NCBI GenBank assembly: GCA_039698035.1
Contig: JBDKSW010000014.1
Span: 248,001 to 312,000, forward strand
DNA length: 64,000 nt
Direction: 5' to 3'
Source: JAJFUI01 sp039698035
Lineage (GTDB): Bacteria; Planctomycetota; Planctomycetia; Pirellulales; Thermoguttaceae
The position numbers and the translations under genes were made by a program. Below the pieces are notes generated by a model, which saw only the letters and a list, made by a program, of their open reading frames with translations, did not search any database and had not been told where the DNA came from. Each line of letters starts with the position of its first letter. Positions within the stretch are counted from its first letter, which is position 1. Positions 18,771 through 26,777 of this stretch are shown in pieces.

Positions 18771-18799
18771 TTGCCGCTTATCCGGGGAGCGCTTATGAT
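18771..18799 (+). promoter_or_regulatory. Predicted sigma-70 type promoter of yajC-secDF
   Basis: TTGCCG (18771-18776) and TATGAT (18794-18799) are separated by 17 bp, about 23 bp before the yajC start. Both hexamers are close to consensus. Predicted by eye only. Confidence 0.5.
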
Positions 18800-18822
18800 A
18801 GCGGGCTTATTGTCGTCTAATC

Positions 18823-19242
18823 ATGGAGAATGCCGTGGGAACTGCCGTCTGGGGACTCGTCAATCATCTGGCTTTGTTCGCTCAAAAGGGCGCCGCCGGG
18901 GCTCCTGGCGCTGGCAACGCCCAACCGGCCGATGGCTTGTCCTCGCTGCTTGGTGGGCCAATCCCCTTGCTGGTACTCCTGTTTGCCTTGTTCTACTTCA
19001 TCATTCTCCGCCCTCAGCGGCGCGACCAGGCCCGGCATCAGTCGATGCTGAACGCCATTAAGAAGAACGACCGCGTTGTCACCATCGGCGGCATCTATGG
19101 CGTCGTCACGAACGTCCACCGTGAGGCCGACGAAGTCACTATCAAGGTCGATGAGACGACGAACACCAAACTGCGAGTGACCTTGCGGTCGATTGCCCGC
19201 GTGTTGGGCGACGGCCCGTCGGACGAAAACGGCACGAAATAA
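18823..19242 (+). CDS. yajC: Preprotein translocase subunit YajC
   Basis: A 139-residue protein with one transmembrane helix (PIPLLVLLFALFYFIILRPQ) followed directly by the family hallmark RPQRRDQ and a cytoplasmic domain with KKNDRVVTIGGIYGVV and KVDETTNTKLRV. YajC is the small accessory subunit of the SecDF-YajC complex that assists protein export across the inner membrane. The stretch before the helix is longer than in Escherichia coli and Ala/Gly-rich. It lies 100 bp upstream of secDF, in the usual yajC-secD-secF order, and is probably cotranscribed with it from the promoter at 18771-18799. Confidence 0.95.
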   Translation: MENAVGTAVWGLVNHLALFAQKGAAGAPGAGNAQPADGLSSLLGGPIPLLVLLFALFYFIILRPQRRDQARHQSMLNAIKKNDRVVTIGGIYGVVTNVHREADEVTIKVDETTNTKLRVTLRSIARVLGDGPSDENGTK

Positions 19243-19342
19243 GAGGACACGTCCCGCTCGGCCGTCACACGCGGCACGAAAGAACCTATTCGCCTCACGC
19301 GGAGCGTGGGGAGTGTATCTATTCCACAGGGAACCAACCGTC

Positions 19343-22300
19343 ATGCTCTGGTCTGTTAGCTCGCTATTTGCCCAAGCCCAGGCTGCCACAACGCCTGGCG
19401 CCACCGCTTACGGCCCCTATCTGAACCTTCTGGCTACCTTGGGCGTCATTGTCCTGTCCTTTTATCTTGGCGGGTATCTGAGCCGGCAGCTTCGCATGCC
19501 CGACCACGGCTGGAAGATCGGCCTGTGCTTCTTCGCGATTCTGGCCAGCTCGGTCACCCTGCTGATGGGCCCGCCGCTGAAGTACGGCATCGACTTGCGA
19601 GGCGGCGCGCTGCTGGTCTACCAAGTCGACGAAGCCCAGCAGAAGGGCGAACCGGTCGACATGGACAAGCTTGTCACGGCCATCGCCAAGCGCGTCAATC
19701 CCGGCGGTCAGAAGGAAGTGACCGTTCGCAGTTACGGCCAGAACGCCGTGGAAATCATCATCCCCGAGAAAGAGGAAGAAGTCGCCCGGATCGAGCGCAT
19801 CATCACCCAAACCGGCGAACTGCAATTCCGCATCCTGGCCGACATCAACGATCCCCAGACCGACACCAAGAGCATCATCGACCGCGCGATGGCCGACCCG
19901 TCGAAGACCAAGCTCACCGATCGTCAAGGCAAGCTCTTGGCCTGGTGGGTGCCGGTCAAGCCCGACGAGGAGAAGAGCTTTAGCGGTCCTGGTTACAACG
20001 GCATCGCTCGACGCACGCGCAAGCAGGGCAACCGCGACATCACCGAAATCCTTGTCCTCAACGACCGCTACAACGTCACGGGCCAGGACCTGACCTCGTC
20101 GCGGCCCGCCCAGGACCGCCAGGGCCGCCCCTGCGTCAACTTCAACTTCACGTCCTCCGGTGGAAAGCGATTCGGCCTGTTGACCCACAATCACCTGCCG
20201 GTCGAATTGACCAACTTCACGTACAAGCTCGGCGTTGTCCTCGACAACGAGCTGTACTCCGCGCCGTCGATTCAGAGCACGATCACCGACAGCGGCGAAA
20301 TCACCGGCAACTTCACGGACCAGGAGGTGCAGGATCTGGTCAACGTGCTCGACGCCGGACGCTTGCCGGCCGCGCTGATGAAAGAGCCGGTCAGCAAGCT
20401 ATTTAGCGGCCCGACCTTGGGACAGGACACGATCGAATCCGCCACCCGCGCCATGCTGCTTTCCGCCGGCCTGGTCGTGCTGTTCATGCTGTACTACTAC
20501 CGGTTCTCGGGCATCGTCGCCAACATCGCGTTGGTGATGAACATGCTAATCCTGTTCGCCATCATGCTGGCCTTCAAGGCGGCGTTCACGTTGACCGGGT
20601 TCGCCGGCCTCGCGCTGACGGTGGGCATGGCGGTCGACAACAACATTCTTGTGTTCGAGCGACTGCGTGAAGAACGCGACCGCGGGGCCACGGTCCGAAT
20701 GGCCATTCGCAACGCATTCCATCGCGCCGGCGCCACGATCATTGACTGCAACACGACGCACTTGATCGCCGCAACCGTGCTTTACTGGCTTGGCAGCGAC
20801 CAGATTCGCGGCTTCGCCATCACGTTGTGGATCGGCGTCGTCACCAGCATGTTCACCTCCGTCTTTGTCGCCCACGTGATCTACGACGTTGCCGAAAAGC
20901 GGCAGTGGCTCACCAAGGTCAAGATGGCCCGGTGGATTGGTCACACCAACATCGACTTCATGGGCATGGCCCCCTACTGCATTGCGGGCTCGCTCCTGAT
21001 CTCGGTCATGGCCATCGCCGTGTCGTTCCATCGCGGCGAGGGGCTTTTCGACATCGACTTCACCGGCGGCGTGTCCGTCCAGGTCTTGTTCGACCAACCA
21101 CAAGAGACCAGTACGGTTCGCAAGCTGCTGAGCGAGGTGCCGAAAGCGGACCAGTTGCCCGACCTGGCGATCAGCGACGTGCAAATGGCTGGCGAGAAGG
21201 CCGGATTGCGGTTCAGCATTAACACGTCCGGCGACATGAAAGATGTCAAGCGCGTGCTCAACAAGGTGTTTGGCAATAAGCTGGCGCACAATGCCTTGCA
21301 GTTCACCGAGCCGACGCTGATTGCCGCCGTGAAGCCGACGGCCAAGAAGTCTCCCACCACGCCGCCCGCGAAGGCCGAGCCGGCGCCAAAGAAAGACCAA
21401 CCGGCCAGCAAACAGCAATCCCGCGCCGAGTTGTCGGCGGATCGCATGTTGGCCTTTGCCGGCAGCGACGCCCTGGCCCTGGCGCTGACCGACGAGCCCG
21501 CGAAGTCGACGCCCAGCGCGCCGAAGGCCGCCGCGCCAACCAAACGCGAGGCAACCAAGGAGACCGCTCCGGCCGCCAAGCTGCCGGCGGGACAGGACGC
21601 CAAAACGGCCCGTCCCGAGTCGTCTCCGCTCCAGCCATCGGAGCCGGCATCGACGGCCACGCAAAACTCGGTCGTCACGATGCCCGAGTCTTTTGTCGGA
21701 GGCTGCGAATCGCGGCTGAACTTCCGCAAGGAGCTAAGCCACCAGGCCGCGGGGCAATTCATTACGGCCGGGCTGGAAGCCCTGAAGATCGATCCGAAAT
21801 CGGTCGCGTTCTCGCTATCGAACCCCAAATACGTCGAGGGCCAATCGGACCAGTACGACCGCTGGGACCTCAAGATCATGCTTTCGCCGGAGAAGACGAA
21901 GGCCGTGTTGGCACAGCTTGCCCAGCAAATGCCGACGGAGCCGATCTTCCCGGCGTCGAGCACGATCGGCGCCGTCGTGGCCGGCAAGACTCGTGAACTG
22001 GCCGTCTATGCCCTGGTGGCAAGCTGGATCGGCATCATCCTTTACCTCTGGGTGCGGTTCCAAGCCGTGGCTTTCGGATTTGCCGCCGTGGTGGCCTTGG
22101 TCCACGATATTCTGGTGATGCTCGGGGCCGTGGCCGTCAGCATCTACATCGCGCCCTATCTTGGTTTCCTCTTGGTCGAGCCGGTCAAGGTGAACCTGTC
22201 CATCGTGGCCGCGTTCCTCACGATCATCGGTTACTCGGTCAACGACACGATCGTCGTGTTCGACCGGATCCGCGAGGTCCGGGGCAAGGACCCCAACCTG

Positions 22301-22531
22301 ACGCGAGAAATGGTCAACGCGAGCACCAACCAGACCCTAAGCCGGACGTTGCTCACCTCGCTGACCGTGTTCATCGTCGTGATCGTGCTGTACTGTGGCG
22401 CCGGAACGGCGCTGCACGGATTCGCGTTCGCCTTGCTAATCGGCGTGATCACGGGAACCTACAGCTCGATTTACATTGCGGCCCCGATCCTGCTCTGGCT
22501 GGTCGGCAAGCACCGCGTGGAAAACAAATAG
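19343..22531 (+). CDS. secDF: Fused protein translocase subunit SecDF
   Basis: A 1,062-residue fusion of SecD and SecF. The start at 19343 is taken because the upstream open stretch overlaps yajC and lacks coding character. The SecD half has GIDLRGG at 82-88, the periplasmic P1 region and the multi-helix segment with GMAVDNNILVFERLREER. The SecF half begins with FDIDFTGGVSVQVLF and ends with the membrane block containing GYSVNDTIVVFDRIRE. SecDF uses the proton gradient to pull exported proteins out of the SecYEG channel. The odd feature is a Pro/Ala/Lys-rich low-complexity insert at about residues 666-783, inside the SecF periplasmic domain, which typical SecF lacks. Stops of this gene and convergent tilS are only 16 bp apart. 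Confidence 0.95.
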   Translation: MLWSVSSLFAQAQAATTPGATAYGPYLNLLATLGVIVLSFYLGGYLSRQLRMPDHGWKIGLCFFAILASSVTLLMGPPLKYGIDLRGGALLVYQVDEAQQKGEPVDMDKLVTAIAKRVNPGGQKEVTVRSYGQNAVEIIIPEKEEEVARIERIITQTGELQFRILADINDPQTDTKSIIDRAMADPSKTKLTDRQGKLLAWWVPVKPDEEKSFSGPGYNGIARRTRKQGNRDITEILVLNDRYNVTGQDLTSSRPAQDRQGRPCVNFNFTSSGGKRFGLLTHNHLPVELTNFTYKLGVVLDNELYSAPSIQSTITDSGEITGNFTDQEVQDLVNVLDAGRLPAALMKEPVSKLFSGPTLGQDTIESATRAMLLSAGLVVLFMLYYYRFSGIVANIALVMNMLILFAIMLAFKAAFTLTGFAGLALTVGMAVDNNILVFERLREERDRGATVRMAIRNAFHRAGATIIDCNTTHLIAATVLYWLGSDQIRGFAITLWIGVVTSMFTSVFVAHVIYDVAEKRQWLTKVKMARWIGHTNIDFMGMAPYCIAGSLLISVMAIAVSFHRGEGLFDIDFTGGVSVQVLFDQPQETSTVRKLLSEVPKADQLPDLAISDVQMAGEKAGLRFSINTSGDMKDVKRVLNKVFGNKLAHNALQFTEPTLIAAVKPTAKKSPTTPPAKAEPAPKKDQPASKQQSRAELSADRMLAFAGSDALALALTDEPAKSTPSAPKAAAPTKREATKETAPAAKLPAGQDAKTARPESSPLQPSEPASTATQNSVVTMPESFVGGCESRLNFRKELSHQAAGQFITAGLEALKIDPKSVAFSLSNPKYVEGQSDQYDRWDLKIMLSPEKTKAVLAQLAQQMPTEPIFPASSTIGAVVAGKTRELAVYALVASWIGIILYLWVRFQAVAFGFAAVVALVHDILVMLGAVAVSIYIAPYLGFLLVEPVKVNLSIVAAFLTIIGYSVNDTIVVFDRIREVRGKDPNLTREMVNASTNQTLSRTLLTSLTVFIVVIVLYCGAGTALHGFAFALLIGVITGTYSSIYIAAPILLWLVGKHRVENK

Positions 22532-22547
22532 CGACTTGGCGGAAGGC

Positions 22548-23576
22548 TCACGCGACGCGATCCGACGATCGTGTTGCATGGCGATCCGACCGTCGGAGCC
22601 ACATTGCGGCGTCGGCCACCTCGACGGCCACGCCGCCAGGGAAGTCGCGCCGTGCGGAAGTGGCATTGCGGGCCAGCGTGGCCAGTTCGTCCCACTTGGC
22701 CATGCCCATCGCCTGCAGGGGCCAACCGTGGTGCCGCCAAACGGCCATCAGCAGTTCACGCACCAGGTACGACGGCTTGCCCATGAGCGCGACCAGTTCG
22801 ATCCGAGCCGCGTTGCGGCTGCTGCTCGTCACGCAACGGTCAGACCACTGGTCCACCAGACCGTCCAGCACGGCGGTCGCCTCGCCGGCCAGCGTACCCA
22901 ACCGTTGCAGGGCGGCGGCCACGTCGGGATTGTAGTCGGCCTTCAGTCGCGGCAGCAGTTCCATCCGGATCCGATTGCGTGTGAAGCGGGAATCGCGGTT
23001 GCTCGGATCGCTGAGGAAGGGTTGGTCCAGCGATTCTAGATACGCCTCCAACGCCGCGTGAGCGACGCCCAGCAAGGGACGAACCAACGTGGCGTGGCCA
23101 AGCGGTCTGGTTCGGGCCATCCCGGCCAAGCCTCGGATGCCTGTACCACGCACGATTCGATGGAGGATCGTCTCGGCCTGATCGTCGGCCGTGTGGCCCG
23201 TGACAACGAATCGCGAGCCCAGGCGGCCGGCCGTCTCTCCCAGAAACCGATACCGGGCGTGCCGGGCAGCCGCCTCGATTCCCTCGCCACGGCGGCTGGC
23301 CAAGGCGGCCACATCGACCGTTCCGACCTCGCACGGCACGTCAAGCCGCTCGCATAGCTCGGCGACAAACCGCGCGTCGGCGTCGGCCTCGGGCCGCAAC
23401 CGATGGTTCAGATGGGCCGCTCGGAGGCGACCGACGCCCGCCGCTCGAATGGCGACCATCGCCCGCAGCAGGGCCACGCTGTCGCAGCCGCCCGAGAGCG
23501 CCACCAGAACGGTCACGTCGGCCCACTGGTCCGGCGGCCACGATTGCGATAACTGGGATTCGATGGGGTGCGCCAT
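22548..23576 (-). CDS. tilS: tRNA(Ile)-lysidine synthetase TilS
   Basis: A 342-residue N-type ATP pyrophosphatase. The PP-loop LVALSGGCDSVAL lies near residues 29-41, followed by HLNHRLRPEADADARFV and GHTADDQAETILHRIVRGTG, all diagnostic of TilS. The enzyme converts C34 of the CAU-anticodon tRNA-Ile to lysidine so that it reads AUA, an essential reaction. The frame stays open upstream to 23894, but the start at 23576 (MAHPIES) gives the usual short lead before the PP-loop; no strong ribosome-binding site helps the choice. The C-terminal domain is short, as in many small TilS proteins. Confidence 0.9.
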   Translation of the reverse strand: MAHPIESQLSQSWPPDQWADVTVLVALSGGCDSVALLRAMVAIRAAGVGRLRAAHLNHRLRPEADADARFVAELCERLDVPCEVGTVDVAALASRRGEGIEAAARHARYRFLGETAGRLGSRFVVTGHTADDQAETILHRIVRGTGIRGLAGMARTRPLGHATLVRPLLGVAHAALEAYLESLDQPFLSDPSNRDSRFTRNRIRMELLPRLKADYNPDVAAALQRLGTLAGEATAVLDGLVDQWSDRCVTSSSRNAARIELVALMGKPSYLVRELLMAVWRHHGWPLQAMGMAKWDELATLARNATSARRDFPGGVAVEVADAAMWLRRSDRHATRSSDRVA

Positions 23577-24323
23577 GGGAATGCTACCGTTATGCGTCGA
23601 TGGCGTTGCAAAGACCACCCCCAGACCAAGGGGAACGGCTTGGGCGATTGCTTGGAAAAGATCGACGCGCCCGCCGGTGATGACGAATAGCCCGACGCCG
23701 GCTAGCCGCCGCGGCGACAAGCTTCTCCCACGTGAGGAACGTCCATTTGCAGATTCGCAACGCTCTGGTAAGATTGTTCTAAGTGACAACAAAGTGTCTT
23801 CGATGGGCCTTGCCGGCCCGATCGAAGTCGACCAACAGCATACTGAGTGTTCTTGGCTAGCGTGAATTTGGCAGGCAAGAACCATCCGAGGCACAGGACC
23901 ACGATGGCTGACCTATTGCTGATCATCGTCCGGTGGTTGGCCGACCGTCGTCTGGGCGGTACGTCGACCCGACGGCCGTGGGAAGCGGTTCCGGTCGGCA
24001 CGGCCGATTGGCCGCGATCGACGGGCTACCGCTTGGCCGATGCGTCCGGTGTCTTCGGTTGGATGACAATGCGACTTGAACCAGTTCCTTGCGTCTCCGC
24101 GGCAACGGCTTCCGTGGCCTTGCGGCGAGCGTGCGCGACGACCGACAGCTTCCCGCCCCAGGGGTGGGGACCAAGCCGCATGGCGTGCCATTGAACGACA
24201 GGCAGTTCGCGCCGTTAGGCGACGACTACCTGCGCTAGTCAACGACCGGCTTCTTGCTGGCTGCGGTCGGCCTTCTGTCGGGCAGCTTCCCCCCATCGTC
24301 GAACTGGCGGAGGACCTATTCCC
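23577..24323. other. Long intergenic region upstream of rny, content unassigned
   Basis: 747 bp separate divergent tilS and rny. A plus-strand promoter candidate is TTGCAG (23747-23752), 16 bp, TAAGAT (23769-23774). If used, it would leave a leader of over 500 nt before rny. A frame from 23904 to 24194 (97 codons, AGGA about 6 nt before its ATG) begins with a hydrophobic stretch MADLLLIIVRWLA but then loses coding character. I recognise no RNA family. The region could hold a leader RNA, a small gene or degraded sequence. Confidence 0.4.
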
Positions 24324-25895
24324 GTGCTGGCCGTATTGACTGCAACTGAGGCGTTCGGCGTCGTTTTTCTGTGCGTACTTGCCTTCGCGGCTGCGTTCGT
24401 TCTGATCAAGGTCCTCGATCGGCTGCGGCTCCGCGATGCCGAGAGCGAGGCCCGCGAACTGGTTCACAGAACCCAGTTGGAGGTCGAAAATCGCCGTCGC
24501 GAGGCCGAACTGGAAATCAAGGAAACGGCCCTCCACCAGCAGGCGGAGAGCGAAAAAGAGTTGCGACGAATCCGCGGTGAGCTGCACGAACGCGAACGGC
24601 TGCTGGACAAGCGGCAAGACGCGTTGGAAGAGCAGGCCGAAGTGGTCCGCCGCCAGGAGAAGATCGTCGAGGCAAGCCAGCGGAAGCTGACCGAGCGAAT
24701 CCAGGAGGCAAACCATCGGAAGGAGGAGCTCACCAAGCTGCTGGACATGCAGCGCCAGACGTTGCACGAACTCAGCGGCCTCAACCAACAAGAGGCCACC
24801 CAACGGCTGCTCGAACTGCTCGACAGCCAGCTTCAGCGCGAGACCGGCGCGGTCATCATGGCTCACGAAAATCGGCTTGCCGAAATTTGCGAGCAGAAGA
24901 CCCGTGAGATGCTCTTAAGTTCGCTTCAACGGTACGCCGCGCCGCACACGGCCGAAAGCACCACGAGCACGGTCGGCATTCCAAACGACGAGATGAAGGG
25001 CCGAATCATCGGCCGCGAGGGGCGCAATATTCGGGCGTTTGAAAAGGCCACCGGCGTCGACGTCATTATCGACGATACACCCGGCGTGGTCATCGTCAGT
25101 GCCTTCGACATGATTCGCCGCGAGGTGGCCCGCCTGTCGCTCGAAAAGCTGATCGCCGACGGCCGAATCCACCCGACGCGCATCGAAGAAATCGTGGCCG
25201 GCACGCAAAAAGAGCTAGAACGCCACATCCAGAAGCTGGGCGAGCAGGCTTGTCTCGAAGCCGAAGTGCATGGCCTGCACGAGCGGCTGGTGAACCTGCT
25301 CGGGCGGCTTCACTTCCGCACCAGCTACAGCCAAAACGTCTTGCGGCACAGCGTCGAGGTGGCCTTCCTGGCCGGCATGTTGGCCGACGAAATCAACTAC
25401 GACGCGAAGCTCGCCCGGCGGTGCGGCCTGCTGCACGATATCGGCAAGGCGGCCGACCACGAGATCGAAGGCGGCCATCCGAAGATCGGCGCCGACTTGC
25501 TAAAACGCTACGGCGAGCGGCCCGAAGTGATTCATGCCGCAATGGGCCACCACGACGACCTGCGGCTAGAGAACCCCTACACGGTGCTCGTGGCGGCGGC
25601 CGATGCTTGCAGCGCCTCGCGGCCCGGCGCCCGGCGAGAAACTCTGGAACGTTATGTCAAGCGCATGGAGGAGTTGGAGTCGATCGCCAACAAGTTCACC
25701 GGCGTCGAGCAGGCGTACGCAATCCAGGCTGGCCGTGAAATCCGCGTGATCGTGAGCGCCAAGGAAACGACAGACGAAACGGCCGCCAAGATTTGCCACG
25801 ATATCGCCACCGCCTTCGAGCAACAACTGACGTACCCCGGCGAAATCAAAGTGACCGTCCTGCGTGAAACGAGACACATCGAAATGGCCCGATAG
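24324..25895 (+). CDS. rny: Ribonuclease Y
   Basis: 523 residues with the full RNase Y layout: an N-terminal membrane helix (about 9-29, VVFLCVLAFAAAFVLI), a long charged coiled coil (about 35-200), a KH domain with GRIIGREGRNIRAFE near residue 230, and an HD domain with RHSVEVAFLAG and LLHDIGKAADHE near residue 370. RNase Y is a membrane-anchored endonuclease that starts mRNA decay. The start is GTG at 24324, with GGCGGAGGA 10 nt upstream. It is followed 71 bp later by a YmdB-type phosphodiesterase, the same pairing as in Firmicutes. Confidence 0.95.
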   Translation: MLAVLTATEAFGVVFLCVLAFAAAFVLIKVLDRLRLRDAESEARELVHRTQLEVENRRREAELEIKETALHQQAESEKELRRIRGELHERERLLDKRQDALEEQAEVVRRQEKIVEASQRKLTERIQEANHRKEELTKLLDMQRQTLHELSGLNQQEATQRLLELLDSQLQRETGAVIMAHENRLAEICEQKTREMLLSSLQRYAAPHTAESTTSTVGIPNDEMKGRIIGREGRNIRAFEKATGVDVIIDDTPGVVIVSAFDMIRREVARLSLEKLIADGRIHPTRIEEIVAGTQKELERHIQKLGEQACLEAEVHGLHERLVNLLGRLHFRTSYSQNVLRHSVEVAFLAGMLADEINYDAKLARRCGLLHDIGKAADHEIEGGHPKIGADLLKRYGERPEVIHAAMGHHDDLRLENPYTVLVAAADACSASRPGARRETLERYVKRMEELESIANKFTGVEQAYAIQAGREIRVIVSAKETTDETAAKICHDIATAFEQQLTYPGEIKVTVLRETRHIEMAR

Positions 25896-25966
25896 CGAGC
25901 CGTGAGCTCGGAAGGCATCCCTGCTGCCTTCTCTCCACGACTCACGACTCACGACCCACTCCTCCC

Positions 25967-26761
25967 ATGCGAATCCTTCTCATCGGTGACATCGTTGGCA
26001 AGCCCGGGCGGGACGTCTGCCAAAAGGCCATACCCGTGCTGCGCCGCGAGGAGAACTTGGATCTCGTGGTGGCCAACGCGGAAAACGCGGCGGGCGGGTC
26101 GGGCCTGACGCCTGAAATCTATCATGAACTGCTTGCCGCGAGCGTCGACGGAATCACGCTGGGCGACCACGCCTTCCGGCGCCGCGAGATTTTCCCGATT
26201 CTCCAGAGCGAACGAAAGATCGTCCGCGCGGCGAACTATCCGGCGGCGGCGCCCGGCCACGATTATATGATCCTCCGCACGCGGCAACAGGTGAACGTCG
26301 CCGTGTTCACGTTGGTGGGCCGCGTGTTCATGCCGCCGGTCGATTGTCCTTTCCAGGCGGCCGACCGCGTGCTGAATTCGCTTCCTTCGGACGTCCGGGT
26401 AATCCTGGTCGACTTCCATGCCGAGGCCACCAGCGACAAGCAACTGATGGGGCGACACCTGGACGGCCGAACCAGCGCCGTGCTGGGCACGCATACGCAT
26501 GTGCCAACGGCCGACGAACGGATACTTCCCCGCGGAACGGCCTTCCAATGCGACGTCGGAATGACCGGTCCGCACGAAAGCATCCTGGGCCGCCGCATCG
26601 AGCGCGTTATGGAGACCACGAGGACGTTTCGGCCGACGCACTACGACGTAGCCACCGACGACGTGCGGCTGAACGGTTCCATCGTGGACATCGATCCGCA
26701 GACGGGCCGCGCTACGGCCGTTACGCGAATTTGCGTCGATCCCACGGGCAAGCGGCTTTAA
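25967..26761 (+). CDS. ymdB: YmdB family metallophosphoesterase (TIGR00282)
   Basis: A 264-residue calcineurin-like phosphoesterase of the TIGR00282/YmdB family, which hydrolyses 2',3'-cyclic nucleotides in the members tested. The metal ligands D8 (IGDIVG), E39 (ANAENAAGG), the FHAEATSDK motif and GTHTHVPTAD are all present. The exception is position 67: the family's GNH signature reads GDH here (ITLGDHAF), an Asn-to-Asp change at a metal- and phosphate-contacting residue. It directly follows rny, and the two probably share a transcript. Family assignment is firm; activity is less certain because of the change. Confidence 0.9.
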   Translation: MRILLIGDIVGKPGRDVCQKAIPVLRREENLDLVVANAENAAGGSGLTPEIYHELLAASVDGITLGDHAFRRREIFPILQSERKIVRAANYPAAAPGHDYMILRTRQQVNVAVFTLVGRVFMPPVDCPFQAADRVLNSLPSDVRVILVDFHAEATSDKQLMGRHLDGRTSAVLGTHTHVPTADERILPRGTAFQCDVGMTGPHESILGRRIERVMETTRTFRPTHYDVATDDVRLNGSIVDIDPQTGRATAVTRICVDPTGKRL

Positions 26762-26777
26762 CCGTTGCGGCTCGGGT

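Noticed and set aside
23904..24194. Possible small membrane protein gene before rny
   Set aside because: It has a start with a weak ribosome-binding site and a hydrophobic beginning, but the rest lacks coding character and nothing recognisable; mentioned only under the intergenic entry.
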